Assembly (NCBI GenBank): GCA_963422465.1
Contig: OY730175.1
Span: forward strand, 1,922,001-1,986,000
DNA: 64,000 bases
Direction of reading: 5' to 3'
Source of the DNA: Lichina pygmaea
Taxonomy: Eukaryota; Ascomycota; Lichinomycetes; Lichinales; Lichinaceae
Within the stretch, counting starts at the first letter, position 1; each line of letters starts with the position of its first letter. The notes beneath the pieces are model-generated. The model was not told where the DNA came from and ran no database searches. It saw only the letters and a list, made by a program, of their open reading frames with translations. This document shows positions 42,511-53,604 of the stretch, piece by piece. Made by a program: the position numbers and the translations under genes.

Positions 42511-44000
42511 CTTGGGTTCCTGTCGGATGCGGACCGTCTCGGGCGGTCGTCGTCCGTCCCCGTTCCCGTTCCTTCCGAACGACGAAGATGGGCGAGTGCG
42601 ATGGGCCGAGGCCGGTAAAGAATCACCACCGGCGCAAGAGCCCCGCCCCTCTCGGTGGACAGGCCGCCTTCGACCGACGGACGGACGGGTCACGGGAGCA
42701 ACGAGCGACAGGGAATGCGAATGCGGTGGAGCGACGGTGAGGCCAATGCGCTCGAGCCGAACATGCTTTGGATTGGTCCAGGCACGAAACAAGAATGGGT
42801 TTCTCCCGGCTGGGGGGTTACCGTACGTGAGTTACAGTACGAGTGCGCCGTCCCCGCAGACCCAGCAACGAAACAGCGACGTCAGAGTCTTGACTCGGGA
42901 GACATCAATCAATCAATCAATCAATCAATCAAATCAACGATAGACTCGGACCAAACTGTTCGGCCAAAGAACGACAGCCAAGAGCCAACTCGGCCTGAGC
43001 TCGATAGGCACAAGCTCGTAGAGTACTCGTAAGCGGTCGCAGGATTGAGCCGGTTTCCGGCTGGGGCTCGTCCTTCGCGCCCCAGCGTCGCGAATCACAA
43101 ACGGCAACGGAATCTGTCGTGCAACGTCCGGCGAGACCTTCCGCCGGCAGAAGCAGGGTCGACAGGCAATCTCAGGCCCTCGTCCTCTTCCCTCCGCTTC
43201 CTTGCCCTTCAGCATCTGTACTCCGTAGTACGAGTCGTACGAAGGTACCCATACGTACCCCTCCATCGTCCGCTTACTGGCACGAGCGTATGCGGTCATA
43301 AACTTCCGCCTCCTTCCAACAAGCTGCAGCCCCTCCTCCAGCACCTTGCAGACGACGAAGGCCCATCCGACGGGGAGAAAAAGACGAACGGAGCTCCCTC
43401 GCTTGGAGCCGTTTGCTTTTTTTTTTCTGGCTCGTGCTAGCCTTGCGTGGCTTGCAACGGCTCAGGTGTCAAGCTGGCACGGCTGGAGGGTGCGACCAGC
43501 AGAAACGAGCGCCGCCGACGCCTCAACGCTCGAGAGAGCGCTTTTCCTTCGCCTCGGAGACGGTCTCATAAGAGTACAGTAGAAGCTTGAGCGGTCCTGC
43601 TGCGGGCGTGGATAAGCTTGACTTTCTTCTCACGCTCTGCCACATGGGAATGTACGGATGGAGTTGCTCATCTCTCGTCAGAACATAGTCGTACAGTACG
43701 TAACATCGAAGCTGCAGCGAAGCTCCAGCGACTGCCGGGCGGTCGGGCCGGTGTCCGGGATGAAGTACTACGTACTGTACGGAGTACGTATGTACGAGTA
43801 CGGACGTACCGAGTAGAGGCATTCAGACCTGCATGGGGCTTCGAGCACGTGATCCGGCAGCTTGTCGGTACTTCCGCCGCGTACGAAGGTACTTGGTACG
43901 ATAGGTTGACGAATATCTACGCATCACCTTGGGTCACAGATACGTACCTGGTTGCTTGGCTCTACAGCAATAGTAGTGCGATGTTGAAGAGAGCTGACTA
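42511..44000. other. Intergenic with ATCA repeats and GTAC islands
   Basis: An ATCA tetranucleotide run lies at 42904-42931, and GTAC-rich patches at 43205-43260, 43690-43810 and 43885-43900. No gene is recognised; frames such as 42934-43344 lack family features. Confidence 0.5.
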
Positions 44001-44236
44001 CGAGTACACAGTGTCACGACACAAGTCTGCGTACACCGGTACAACCCATCAGCTGCCATCTTCTTAAATAATGCGACAGAATCAGAGTTAAAGCGACAGT
44101 AGCAAGCGACGATGTATTGATCCTCCGGACTAACCCCAGGTAGACTATGTATGAAGGTGTACTCCGTACGTACGGAGTATACTCGTACGTACGCAGACTT
44201 GTGTCGTGCCACTGTACGTATGTACGGGGGTACTCG
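44001..44236. mobile_element. Mariner-like MITE with TA target duplication
   Basis: The ends are inverted repeats. The left arm CGAGTAC...ACAGTGTCACGACACAAGTC (44001-44034) matches the reverse of 44189-44236, apart from a 13-bp insertion in the right arm. The element is flanked by TA on both sides (43999-44000 and 44237-44238) as in Tc1/mariner insertions. It is 236 bp with no coding capacity. A related arm lies at 8770-8815. Confidence 0.75.
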
Positions 44237-44635
44237 TAATGTTGCTAGTGAGCTGAGCGATCAGATACTGCGGACGATCCCTCGGGTAGACCCCGCTTAT
44301 GCAATAACTTCCCTGAAAATACCCCCCTTCCCAGAATATACCCCTTCAGAGCCGTGTACTTATGATTTGCCATGTCTTCTCACTGTAAGACAAGTATCCC
44401 CTCCTACTCTCAGGCACATCGCTGCTGCCGCCGACCGCCGACCGCTGACTGCCCCTGCCGACTGACTGCCAGTACGTACTGTACGTACGTATGTACTTAC
44501 AGCACGTACTACATGACCTATCGGCCCGATTGCGGCCCGAGACCATTTGGGGCGAGTCTTGTGTAAGCAGACCAAGGCTATAATTAGGGAGCACTTGAGA
44601 AGCCCCACTTGTATGTACGGAAGTATGTACGTATA
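44237..44635. other. Spacer between two mariner-type elements
   Basis: GTAC-rich DNA (44465-44510 and 44605-44635), no gene seen. Confidence 0.5.
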
Positions 44636-45152
44636 TCGGTACCAGATGTAATGCTCCACCGGGAGTACTAGCAGTCTCATGACTTTCTGACTAAGCATAG
44701 TAGAACTAGGCAGATTGTCAAGTATCTACACATCGTGATGTAGCTTTTCAAGAATTTAGTGTCAAGTGTCTGGAGTAGCCAGGGAATTCTCCCGACCTTA
44801 ATGCTATTGAGTCTTCAGTGCCAGCCCTGGATGAAAAGGGTGACTACAGAATATAGTGGATTTATGGATCAGGGGCCAGCAGAACAAGTATAAAGGAAGT
44901 GTTGGGAGAAGCTTGAGCAGAGTCAGATCTAGCACTGGATTAAGTCTATCCCTAACACTATCCAGAAGGTCATTGAGCTGGAGGGAGGTGGCAAGTACCA
45001 AGAGACTTGTAACCCGGGGCCAGGCATCATGGTACACTTACCAAGAGCACTCCGGGTTCACGATAGGGCAGGACTTCAGATTGGTGGCTCTTATTTACAA
45101 AACTCATGAGACACCTAATGTTTTCACCGGACCATCACATCTGGTACCATCA
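44636..45152 (+). mobile_element. Deleted Tc1/mariner transposon with transposase C-terminal remnant
   Basis: Terminal inverted repeats of about 45 bp are seen. GGTACCAGATGTAATGCTCC (44638) through GTCTCATGA corresponds to the reverse of 45106-45150. TA dinucleotides flank the ends (44634-44635, 45153-45154). Inside, a plus frame keeps the end of a DDE transposase: 'SPDLNAIE' near 44795 and, in another frame, 'CWEKLEQSQI*HWIKSIPNT' followed by 'IQKVIELEGGGKY' (about 44900-45000). A stop and at least one frame change are visible, and most of the transposase gene is deleted. It can only be non-autonomous. Confidence 0.75.
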
Positions 45153-45165
45153 TACGTACTACCTA

Positions 45166-45620
45166 CTTGATTTTCATTTTATTTTATTTCCATCTTTTTT
45201 TCTCACCCTGATTTGGCCGGTGAGCCATGTGGAACTTCCAAGTGTAAAGTTGTTTCCCCAGAATGATCTTGAGGGAGAAAAGACTACTTAGAGCCTGGGC
45301 AAGACTGGGGAGAAATCCTAAGGAACATGCGCTGTCTTGACGGATTGGTCGATCGGAGACTCGTCCGATATCAGGGAAGAACTTGATGCGCCAGATTGAA
45401 CCGGTCCAGTCTTTTCAAGGATATGAGCCAGAGAAAGGGATTTTGGAGGGGTGAGAGAAGTGGTGGAACTCTGGGGAAGAAGAAACAGAGCTTGCTGTCT
45501 GAGAAGCCCTTATTAGGCAAGACGGAGAGATCATACAAGACAGCTCAACTTACGGAGCACGCTCAACGTAACAGAGCCTGCAGACTGAGATCGAAACCCA
45601 CCCTGATTCCGAACTTGGTG
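45166..45620 (-). mobile_element. Truncated LINE, family B copy 2
   Basis: Read on minus, this ends in an A-rich tail (AATAAAATAAAATGAAAATC) preceded by GGAAGTTCCACATGGCTCAC. Further upstream it has 'TTGAAAAGACTGGACCGGTT', both matching the copy at 4079-4546. The upstream coding part is more decayed. The 5' end is approximate; no target-site duplication was found. Confidence 0.7.
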
Positions 45621-45849
45621 AACGGCCAATGACATGGGTCTGAGCGACGTGGTGACCTGTGCCATGACCTACCCAACGCCATTGGCTCCATGTGCCCCCG
45701 TGCTGTAGCTCCGACGTGCACTAGAACGGCGTCAGGGGTGATGCCCATCTCGTGCGGCTACTGGACACCGAGGAATCGTAACGAAAATGCCCGTCCTCGA
45801 CTCATCCCTCTCGATGGCAGTCCTGCCGATATCGACCGCTCTTGAGGTA

Positions 45850-47331
45850 TCATCGACTGAAGAAGCCGGTAATCTTCTTGCTGCCAGTAGCGGCTGTTTT
45901 GCGTGGGCTACTTCGTGGCGCTCGACCTCCCTCGTTGCTGGTCGCGTTCCGTGTCCTCTTGCCCGTGCTGGAGACCTTGCGCCCACCCGACGATATGGCC
46001 TCTGCTGGTTCGGACCCCTCCCGCTTGGATACCTTGCTGCGTGGCCCTTGTTTTGTTTCTGCGGGACTTCCTCTCTCGTCGTCATCGTCGTCTCCCAATC
46101 GTCGTTTGACTCCCGACTTTGGCTCCTGGTCCGATTCCAGAGGAACTGGCGCCGGCGGACTGTCCACGGTCCCGGACTCTTCCTTGATCGTCTTCCGATC
46201 CTTACCTTCCTGATGGTCGACAGTAACGCCCTCTCCACCTGGCTCGGCTGCTTTTTCGATTACCGCCTGCTTCTTGTCTCCTGTTCTAGGACGCCCCTTG
46301 GCATTTCCAAAGAAATTGACAATGTTCTGCTTGTTGTCCGAGCTTGACACAGGAACGATGAAGGCTGGCGAGCTGTTGCCTACTTTACCGACGTCCTTTC
46401 TTACGGCGTACACGTCGAGGTCTCCTTTGTAGGGCTTCAGCAGAGACTGCAGCTCTGCGGACCAGGCAGACCGCTTCGGATCCAGCCAAGTCCGAATCTG
46501 TTCGGATCCGTTCTCGAGGATGACCGGCATCCTGTCGTGTAGGAATTTCAGCTGCTCGCTTGAGTCGGTCGTGATGATGGTGTACGTGTAAAGCTTCTCG
46601 TCCGACCCTATCAATCTCACCTGTCAGCCCCGCGCACAGCCCTCCCGACCTTGCTCAGGCCCGGCAGACCTTCGTACTGGACGCAATCCCATAGGCCGGC
46701 GAAACACATTAGCTGGTCGTCTTTGCGTCTGACGAAATGAGGAACCTTCTCCTTGCCACCGCTCTTCTTGAGCCACTCGTAGAAGCCTTGACAGACCACG
46801 ATGCAGCGCTTCTTCTGCTTCATGCTCGTCCACATGCCGCGGTTCTCCTTCAAGGAGTCATCGCGGCAGTTGATGGTCTTCATCATCGAGCCGTAATCCG
46901 GATTGCGCTTTGTCCAGAACGGTATCAGCCCTGTCGCAGCCAGGATCAGAGCCCGGTGCGGCCAAGCCTTCATCACGACGAGACCAACCCCACTTCATGG
47001 CCTGCAACTTGTACCTGGGTCCCTTGGCGGCTGTCTCGGGCTGGCCCTCTGGCCTATCCTCTTGCGACTTTGTGGCACCCGTAGCGTCCTCGTGCTGGCC
47101 TCCGGATTCGGCGCCCCGATCGGGCACGTCTGCCCGGTACACCGGCTCAAAATATCCTGGTGCGACATTGTAGCTCTGTCGCGTGGCGTCGTCATCTGGT
47201 GCCTCGTCCACAGGCATTCCAGATGTCTGCAGCTGCCGTCGAACATCGGACGGTCTCTTCAATCTGTTAGCCGGTGTCTCAGCATGGGAATGGCAAGCAC
47301 CTACAAACGCAAGAGCGTAACGTCCACACAT
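45850..47331 (-). CDS. SRAP-domain protein (HMCES/YedK family), abasic-site shield
   Basis: Exons 47331-46989, 46930-46670 and 46607-45850 give 453 residues. The N-terminal Met is followed by Cys2 in 'MCGRYAL', the residue that forms a thiazolidine cross-link with abasic sites. The other active-site elements are present: 'YNVAPG' (Asn), 'CQGFYEWLKK' (Glu) and 'LHDRMPVIL' (His). The joins restore 'MKWGLIPFWTKRNPDYG' and 'YEGSDEKLYTYT'. HMCES-type proteins bind abasic sites in single-stranded DNA at stalled forks. The C-terminal 170 residues are disordered and basic, ending in 'SKKITGFFSR', which resembles a PCNA-binding PIP box without the leading Gln. It shares a 178-bp divergent promoter with the TPR gene. 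Confidence 0.9.
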
Positions 47332-47509
47332 GTCTGTACTTCACCGCGGCCGGACAGAGCGCCTTCCCAAAGCTCGTGCAGCGGATGTTGGAGATGTCGT
47401 GCCTGGGGCTTTGCTTTTGGTCGAGGTATGTGTGTGTACGTCGCGAGTGCAGCGCATTTGCGATAGCGTAGCTTAAAACGCTTGACCGAAACACCGCGCG
47501 CTTCTAGCC
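47332..47509. promoter_or_regulatory. Compact divergent promoter between SRAP and Mgr3-like genes
   Basis: Only 178 bp separate the two starts. No consensus site was identified. Confidence 0.55.
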
Positions 47510-49280
47510 ATGTTCTGCAACAATGTCTTCAAAGCAACAACCAGAGGCACGTTCGTGTTGCGGAGACCGACTCGAATCCTTCGAAAAGCGTCATGGGCAT
47601 CACCTTCAGCACTCCTGGTGCCACGATGGACGGGCGCGAGGCCGCACACCACCCGCCAGAAGGCGCGAGCGCTGTTCAGAACAAACCCCTTGTCCATGAC
47701 CCTAGCTAGCTTCTTGTGAGTACTCCTCTCGACGGTCATCGCTGTTGGTACTCTGCTGATGAATCTATGTGGTAGCATTCTTTTCGGAGTAGGTGGACTA
47801 TTCTGGACAGGGCTCTACTACAGATACTACATCAAAGGAGGCTTCAGCCGGTACCCCGAGCCGGTCGCAAAGAAGCTGCGGAAAGCGTTATACTACTCGA
47901 ATATCCGACAGTCACCTCCAGATGCTGTCAAATTCTACTGGGAGGCGCTGGAGACGGCGGGCCAGGTCGGGCTGGACCCGATGTCCGATGAGATGCTCGG
48001 CATAAAGATCCAGTTGGCCGCCTTCCTCGAGCAGATCGAGCAGTATCAAAAAGCCATCGACGTGCTGGAACATGTGTGGAGGGAGTGTAGGAACTGGATC
48101 GATCAACTCGACGAGCCTCAGCAGAAGACCAGCGACATGTCGGAGGACCGCAGAGATGCATTGCGAACGAGACCGAGACTGCTCGCAAAAGCCGTGTCCA
48201 TCGCGATCAAACTCGGCGAGCTCTACAGCCATGAACTCGTCGACGACAAGAAGGCAGTCGAAGTCAGACTGACATGGGCCGTCGAGACGGTACTGAAGGA
48301 GGAGCGCACGAGAGGGCAGCAGCAACCCAGCCACGGGCTGCTCACAGGAAGAGCAGCCGAGGGGGATCTTGGAGACGAGAGCCAACAAGATGGGTGGCTA
48401 TCACCCGAGCAGGTAGGCGCGACATTCGAAGGTTCGTTACGTATTCTGCTCTTCTTTTCGATCGTCCTATCGCCCGTCTCAGGAATACAGGTGACAACAC
48501 TTCAACCCTTTGAGGCTAACTCGGCTGTTTCCCTGATCACCTAGCGCTGGCGCATCACTACGAAGCACGACAGCAGTATGATCTTGCGGTGCCGCTCTTC
48601 CTCCGAGCGTTGTCTACCATCCCGGAACCGATCTCTCATTCCATCACGCTCAGTGGGTTTATACCTCTCTTCGCAGAAGGCCGAGAGCTCTGTGGGTGAG
48701 CGAGACTTCAAAGAGAACTAACAAAAGCTCCTACCCTACCTTGTCTGCAGTGAACAACATCGCCAGCTGTTTCTCGCACCAGAGCCAGAAAGCCGATGCG
48801 CCACACAATCGCAGGCGCGAACACGGTGGAAACGAGCCATCCTCGGCATCCCGCGACGATCTCATCCGCTCAAGTCGGGCTTGGGCCAGCAAAGCCTACG
48901 AGATGTGCCGGATCCTGGAGCAGCGTCCAGAGAATGTTCTCAACAACGACAACAGCAACAACAGCAACAAGCACGCACAGTCCGACACCAACAGCAATAC
49001 CATGCCCATCACCGCCAAGCCTCACGATCGTGTCAGCGACGACTCGCCGGCGGAAGAATGCGCGGTGGCATGTGTCGCGGTGCGATGCAACCTGGCGAAG
49101 ATGGCGCGGGACGAGGGAGCGCTGGAGCAGGCCGGACGGCTGCTGAGAGAAGCCGCCGCAGTGACCGCGCGGGCCCGGTTCAGGGAGCTCTATCCCGACG
49201 CCCGTGGGCACGCGATGAAGGAGCTCCGCGATCTCGAGGAACATATCGCAAGCAGAAAGCCGCCGAGGGCGAGCGAGTAA
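47510..49280 (+). CDS. TPR-repeat mitochondrial inner-membrane protein, Mgr3-like
   Basis: Exons 47510-47715, 47776-48431, 48545-48652 and 48751-49280 give 499 residues, near the size of yeast Mgr3 (501). The first 60 residues are Arg/Thr/Ser-rich with almost no acidic residues, as in a mitochondrial presequence. A hydrophobic segment follows, completed over the first intron ('SFFILFGVGGLFWTGLYY'). TPR-like helices come next ('AVKFYWEALETAGQVGLDPM', 'LAAFLEQIEQYQKAIDVLEH', 'YEARQQYDLAVPLFLRAL'). Mgr3 is an adaptor that feeds substrates to the i-AAA protease Yme1. The third intron (48653-48750) may contain an alternative small exon around 48677-48696. CAA/AAC repeats encode an Asn/Ser-rich loop in exon 4. 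Confidence 0.8.
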
Positions 49281-49816
49281 GTGAGTGAGCGAGTGAGCGA
49301 GCGGGATGCTGAGGTTCGCCGAAGCATTTGACGGAAATGAGCTGCCAAGAGATATTGCGACAAGGATGAGCCGTGAAGTGGGTGATAGAGAGAAACCAGA
49401 GAGAGAGAGAGAGAGATCTGGAAGTGATCGATTGGCCTTAGCACAAACAACAACACCCCCCCCCCCCCCCCTCTGGAGGGGCGTCGGAAGAGTTCGATAT
49501 CCAAAAAGAAGCCTCTGATAGACTGATACGACTAATAACTACAACGAATACGACTAGCCGGGCGCCGTCAGCTTCCACGCAAGCTACATCTCAAACTTTC
49601 AAGCGAGGAAGAGCGTCAATTCTTGTGAAGCGCACGTGTCGGGGAGCTGCCAGTGGCTGGATGGATCGGAGTCGATTTCCACACAGACATCTTGATTTGG
49701 TAGAGTACAGGAGCGACGTCGCTGCGATAGGTACCAGGCCCCGGGAGCCTCTCCTCACCGACGAGACAACGTGATCCGCCTCCTCCACGAAAGGAACCGA
49801 TTCCTTCGCCCCTTTC
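49281..49816. other. Convergent 3' flanks with a poly-C tract
   Basis: Between the 3' ends of the Mgr3-like and RACK1 genes. Poly-C at 49456-49471 and GAGA repeats just before it. No gene is seen. Confidence 0.6.
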
Positions 49817-51148
49817 TCACGCTCTGGACATGACGCCCCACGCGCGAATCTTGTCGTCGGTGTACCCTGGCAAAGGTTAGAAAGCACAATCAGTATGAGT
49901 AAACACCCGAGGGATAGGGACGTGAGATTTCTGGCGAGATGAGAGACACACCCGCAAAGAGGGTCTGGCCGTCGGCGCTCCAAGCCAAACTGATGCACTC
50001 CGGGTCTCGGCTCTTTCGGCCCTCGGTCACAAAATCATCTGGCTTGAGCTCGTCCACCTTGCTCTTCTTCTCGAGGTCGAAGATGATGATGTTGGATGCT
50101 GTGGCCGCGCAGAGCCAGTAGCGATTCGGAGAGAAGACGAGAGAGTGGATCACGTCGCCCGCGTTGAGCGAGTACAGATGCTTCGACTCGTTCAGATCCC
50201 ACAGCATCGTCGTCCCGTCTTTGCCACCCGAGGCACATAGTGATCCGTCGGGCGAGATCGTCACCGTGTTGATGTATCCCGTATGCCCGATATGGTCTGT
50301 CTGCAGGCGGCAGTTGGCAAGCTCCCACACCTGATTCATGCAGATCAGCCCGGTTGTGCCATCAAACAAACGTACCCCACAGAAAGCGTCTCGGAAGTGA
50401 GAATCATCAGATCGGCGAGTGTGACTTTTGTCTCATGGCCCAAGGAAATCCCCAAGCTCTGAAGTAGCAAATACTTGAAGATCAAGGAGTAGCATCCTTT
50501 GATTCGTTCCGGCTCGGTGGGTCGGAACTTCGGGAACCCAATCTCTCGAAAGCAGCATACCTTGACAATCTTATCCCAGCCCGCGCTGACAATGACGGGG
50601 TTCTGCGGATTCGGGCTGAAGCGGACACAGGACACCCATTCGGTGTGGCCCTTGTCGGTGATGCTGAATTTGCAGTCGCCCAGGGTGTTCCAAAGCTTGA
50701 TGCTACGGTCTCGGGAGCCCGACACGATCTGCCGGTTGTCTGCCGAGAAGGAGACGGAGAGAACATCGTTCGTGTGGCCGACGAATCTGCGCGTCGTGTT
50801 CCCTGTCGCCAGCTCCCACAACCGCAGCGTCTTGTCCCACGAGGCCGACAGGGCGTAGGCGCCGTCCGAGGAGATGACGCAGTCAGACACGATGTGCGAA
50901 TGTCCCTTCAGTCGTCGCTTCGGGTATCCGTAGGCTGATTCTTCCCGCGTGAGCTCCCATATCATCAGCGTCTTGTCTCGACTTGCGGACAGTAGCATGT
51001 TGGGACTGCCAGTACGATATTAGCGCACAATCGGGAACAGATATTCCCTGCATCGAAGCAGCACTTACTTCTCGACGGAGGTCGCAAGGCTGGTGACCCA
51101 GCCATTGTGACCCTCGAGAGTGCCCTTCAGAATCAATTGCTCGACCAT
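49817..51148 (-). CDS. RACK1 (Asc1/CpcB) ribosomal WD40 protein
   Basis: Exons 51148-51069, 51005-50561, 50330-49952 and 49866-49817 give 317 residues, the standard RACK1 length. The start '[20 protein letters not shown]', the WD40 blades ('[13 protein letters not shown]', '[13 protein letters not shown]', '[13 protein letters not shown]', '[13 protein letters not shown]', '[13 protein letters not shown]') and the end '[15 protein letters not shown]' are all typical. RACK1 sits on the head of the 40S subunit and links translation with signalling. The second intron (50331-50560, 230 bp) is much longer than the others and carries a probable C/D snoRNA. The joins at all three introns restore the blade pattern. 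Confidence 0.95.
50401..50505 (-). ncRNA. Candidate C/D box snoRNA, U24-like, in the RACK1 intron
   Basis: Read on minus, the segment begins GAATCA and ends TGATTC, a perfect 6-bp terminal stem. A C-like box (AGGATGC, 5 of 7 to RTGATGA) follows the 5' stem and an exact D box (CTGA) precedes the 3' stem. In the middle GTATTTGCTACTTCAGA (50474-50458) matches, from memory, the guide region of yeast U24. That guide pairs with the LSU rRNA segment GAAGTAGCAAATA. In yeast U24 (snR24) lies in the intron of ASC1, the same host gene. The second U24 guide is not recognisable. Confidence 0.55.
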
Positions 51149-53604
51149 GGTGCTTGGTGGATGAGGTTGCACTGCTGAAAATGATGGGTTACGGTGGTGG
51201 GGGCTTTCGAAACCCTAAGCTCACTTGCAGTCGCTCGAAGTTTTAGCCGCCAAACGCGGTGCGTTAGGGCTAGTCAGGCTATATCACGTGATATCCTACA
51301 AGCGCGATCAGACTCTGGAACCAAGATCATGTGAGAGTACGTACGTACCCGTGCCGCGGGGGGGTCTCAATGTAGAAGGTTGGTAGGAAACGGCTATCAG
51401 ATCACGTGACGATCGTCGTACATAGGGCTAGCCCCTCCTTACTGTACGAGTATCACGCACGGTTCATCGGCCTCGGTACCCATAGGTACGTACGTATACG
51501 TATGTACGTTACGTACTGTACAACATCCATCATAGGTTTGTAGATACGTAGCGACAGTCTTTCCCGGTTGGAGCCTCTTCCGTTCCTCGTGAGGCAAGCG
51601 ATGCACCTTCCATGGCAAGGGGTACGGCATGGCGACGACGCCGCCGGCGCCGCCGCAACCTGACAAGGAGCCTGATTCCTGGTCCACAGGTGCTCTCGGA
51701 GATCCATTGCTCTCTGCCACCCAAATCTGTGTGGGACGTACAGACATTGAAGATGATGCACATCGAATCGTATCCTCCGTGTGCATGCCACCAGCACAAA
51801 GGCGAGGCAGATCGTCGAGCGACGCCATCAAGTCGACTCCTTAGCACTTCTACATCATCTGGTCCCCAATCGCAGCCCTTGAATACACCGTCACCATCCG
51901 ACTCGAAGCCTCTTTCTCGATCGTGAATGTTGTATTTGCGCGTGCCCCCTGCTATGCCACTCCCACTTCCACGCCTACTCCCGCGAACTGCGGCATTCAA
52001 CGTAGTCTACCCTTGGAGTTTGCCGCCCTAAACCGACTCTTTCCAGTGTAGCCTGTTCAGGAAGAGGCATGGTAGGTGTCCTTGGTTGTTTCATCCCCGC
52101 AGCTGGAGAATGCTATATGGATCTCATTAGTTATTTCTGTACTGAACAACAGATGGATTGGTTTCTTACTGTGTCAACTACTTCTATCCACTGGACAGTA
52201 CCATGGCCAGTAGATAGTCTTGGAGTCAAAAATTGAGTGCTCATCTTGATGTTCTGAATAGTAGCGATGGACTTGTTCAGAGGAGTGGTGATGTGATGCT
52301 ATGCTGCTATCTGGCAATTCTGAGCGCCCAAATAGATGGTTGCTTCGTAGAGCTATCGAGTCCTTTAATGCGACGACTTGGTGGAGATAGAGGGCTTCTG
52401 GAGAGTTTGCAGTTTGATCGATACCGGTACAGGCTACCGTAAACGCCCTTCCGTAATTGCCAAAAGGCTCTGCTAGAGCCAACTCGGATGCCATAACGCC
52501 AGCCTAACTTGCGTAGGGCTTCCAACTCGAACCTGAAGACTGTGATGACGGAGAGACTGTACAGGCTGTGAGAGAACCGGATCGAATGCACATGATCAAC
52601 AGATCAGATGCTGTGTTGACGCCTTTGACCGCCAGACCACCTGCCCTAGCCAGCCCCATCGATCATCGGCGGCCATATCCGCTATTCTTCGGCCGCTGCT
52701 GATTTCTTGGCGTGCAGTTTTGTGTAGAAGGCGTCGCGATGACGTACGGCTGGGACGTGATATCCTGGGATGAAGATTCAGCCAATATCGAGTGTGTAGT
52801 CCTCATGATTGCCTGGTCTTAGTGAGACCGGGGCTGCTGAACTTACCATACCAAAAGAAGTATCCAACCGATAGTCCTAGGCCTACATCAGGTACAAGTC
52901 AGCTTGTGCTGGAAGAGGTGAGTCTGGAACAGGATCTGACTGCAATGCCGAAGGCTGCTCGTAACTCTGTGCGGGTGGCTTGCTGCCTTGATGGGCTCTA
53001 ACACGGTATAGGAAGATATGTCACTTACCTGTTGCGACGCTCAGGTCGATGACCAACGAGCGCTTGACCATCTGCGCCGGTTAGCACCAATCGCAGCAGA
53101 CCCAAGATTCTTGGCTAATAGAACGTGGGTGAAAACGACGTACTCCATGAATTGGCTTGACCGGCATCTTGAGGTCCTCTTCTCTGAGATCTGCTCCGGC
53201 TGGTGGAATTGACGTGGGTGTAGTGGCAGCTACTGTCAAGCTGTGGCTGATGGGTTATTGTTCAACTTCAGTGACGGAGGCACGTCTCGAGGCGGATTGC
53301 TGACTAATGCAATACGGTGCCGGTTCACGGCGGGTAAGCTGCGTAACTTACTCACTCTACTTAATTCTTGCGTCAATATCTCGATAAAAGGACACGGAGA
53401 TCATCTCACAACTTAGGCTGTATTCTAATCTACTTTACTGACGGTACTCGCTCCAGAGTCCACGTACTGTACTCCGTACGCTTGCAAGCATCACCATCAC
53501 GCCTCGAGATCGAAGTCTTCTACAGATCCCCTGATCAGTGCCCACGTTCAACTTCTTCACGGTATCTGTCTCTCTTGTCGACAAGCCTATGCAACCACTG
53601 CAAA
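51149..53604. other. 2.5-kb intergenic region, no recognised gene
   Basis: GTAC-rich DNA lies at 51330-51530 and near 53460-53480. Frames at 51530-52000, 52174-52494 (minus) and 52792-53212 (plus) are open but look like no family I know and lack clear introns. Decayed transposon sequence is possible. Confidence 0.5.

Noticed and set aside
41023-42618. 531-residue plus-strand frame
   Set aside because: Antisense shadow of the isochorismatase-AlkB gene caused by GC bias and trinucleotide repeats.
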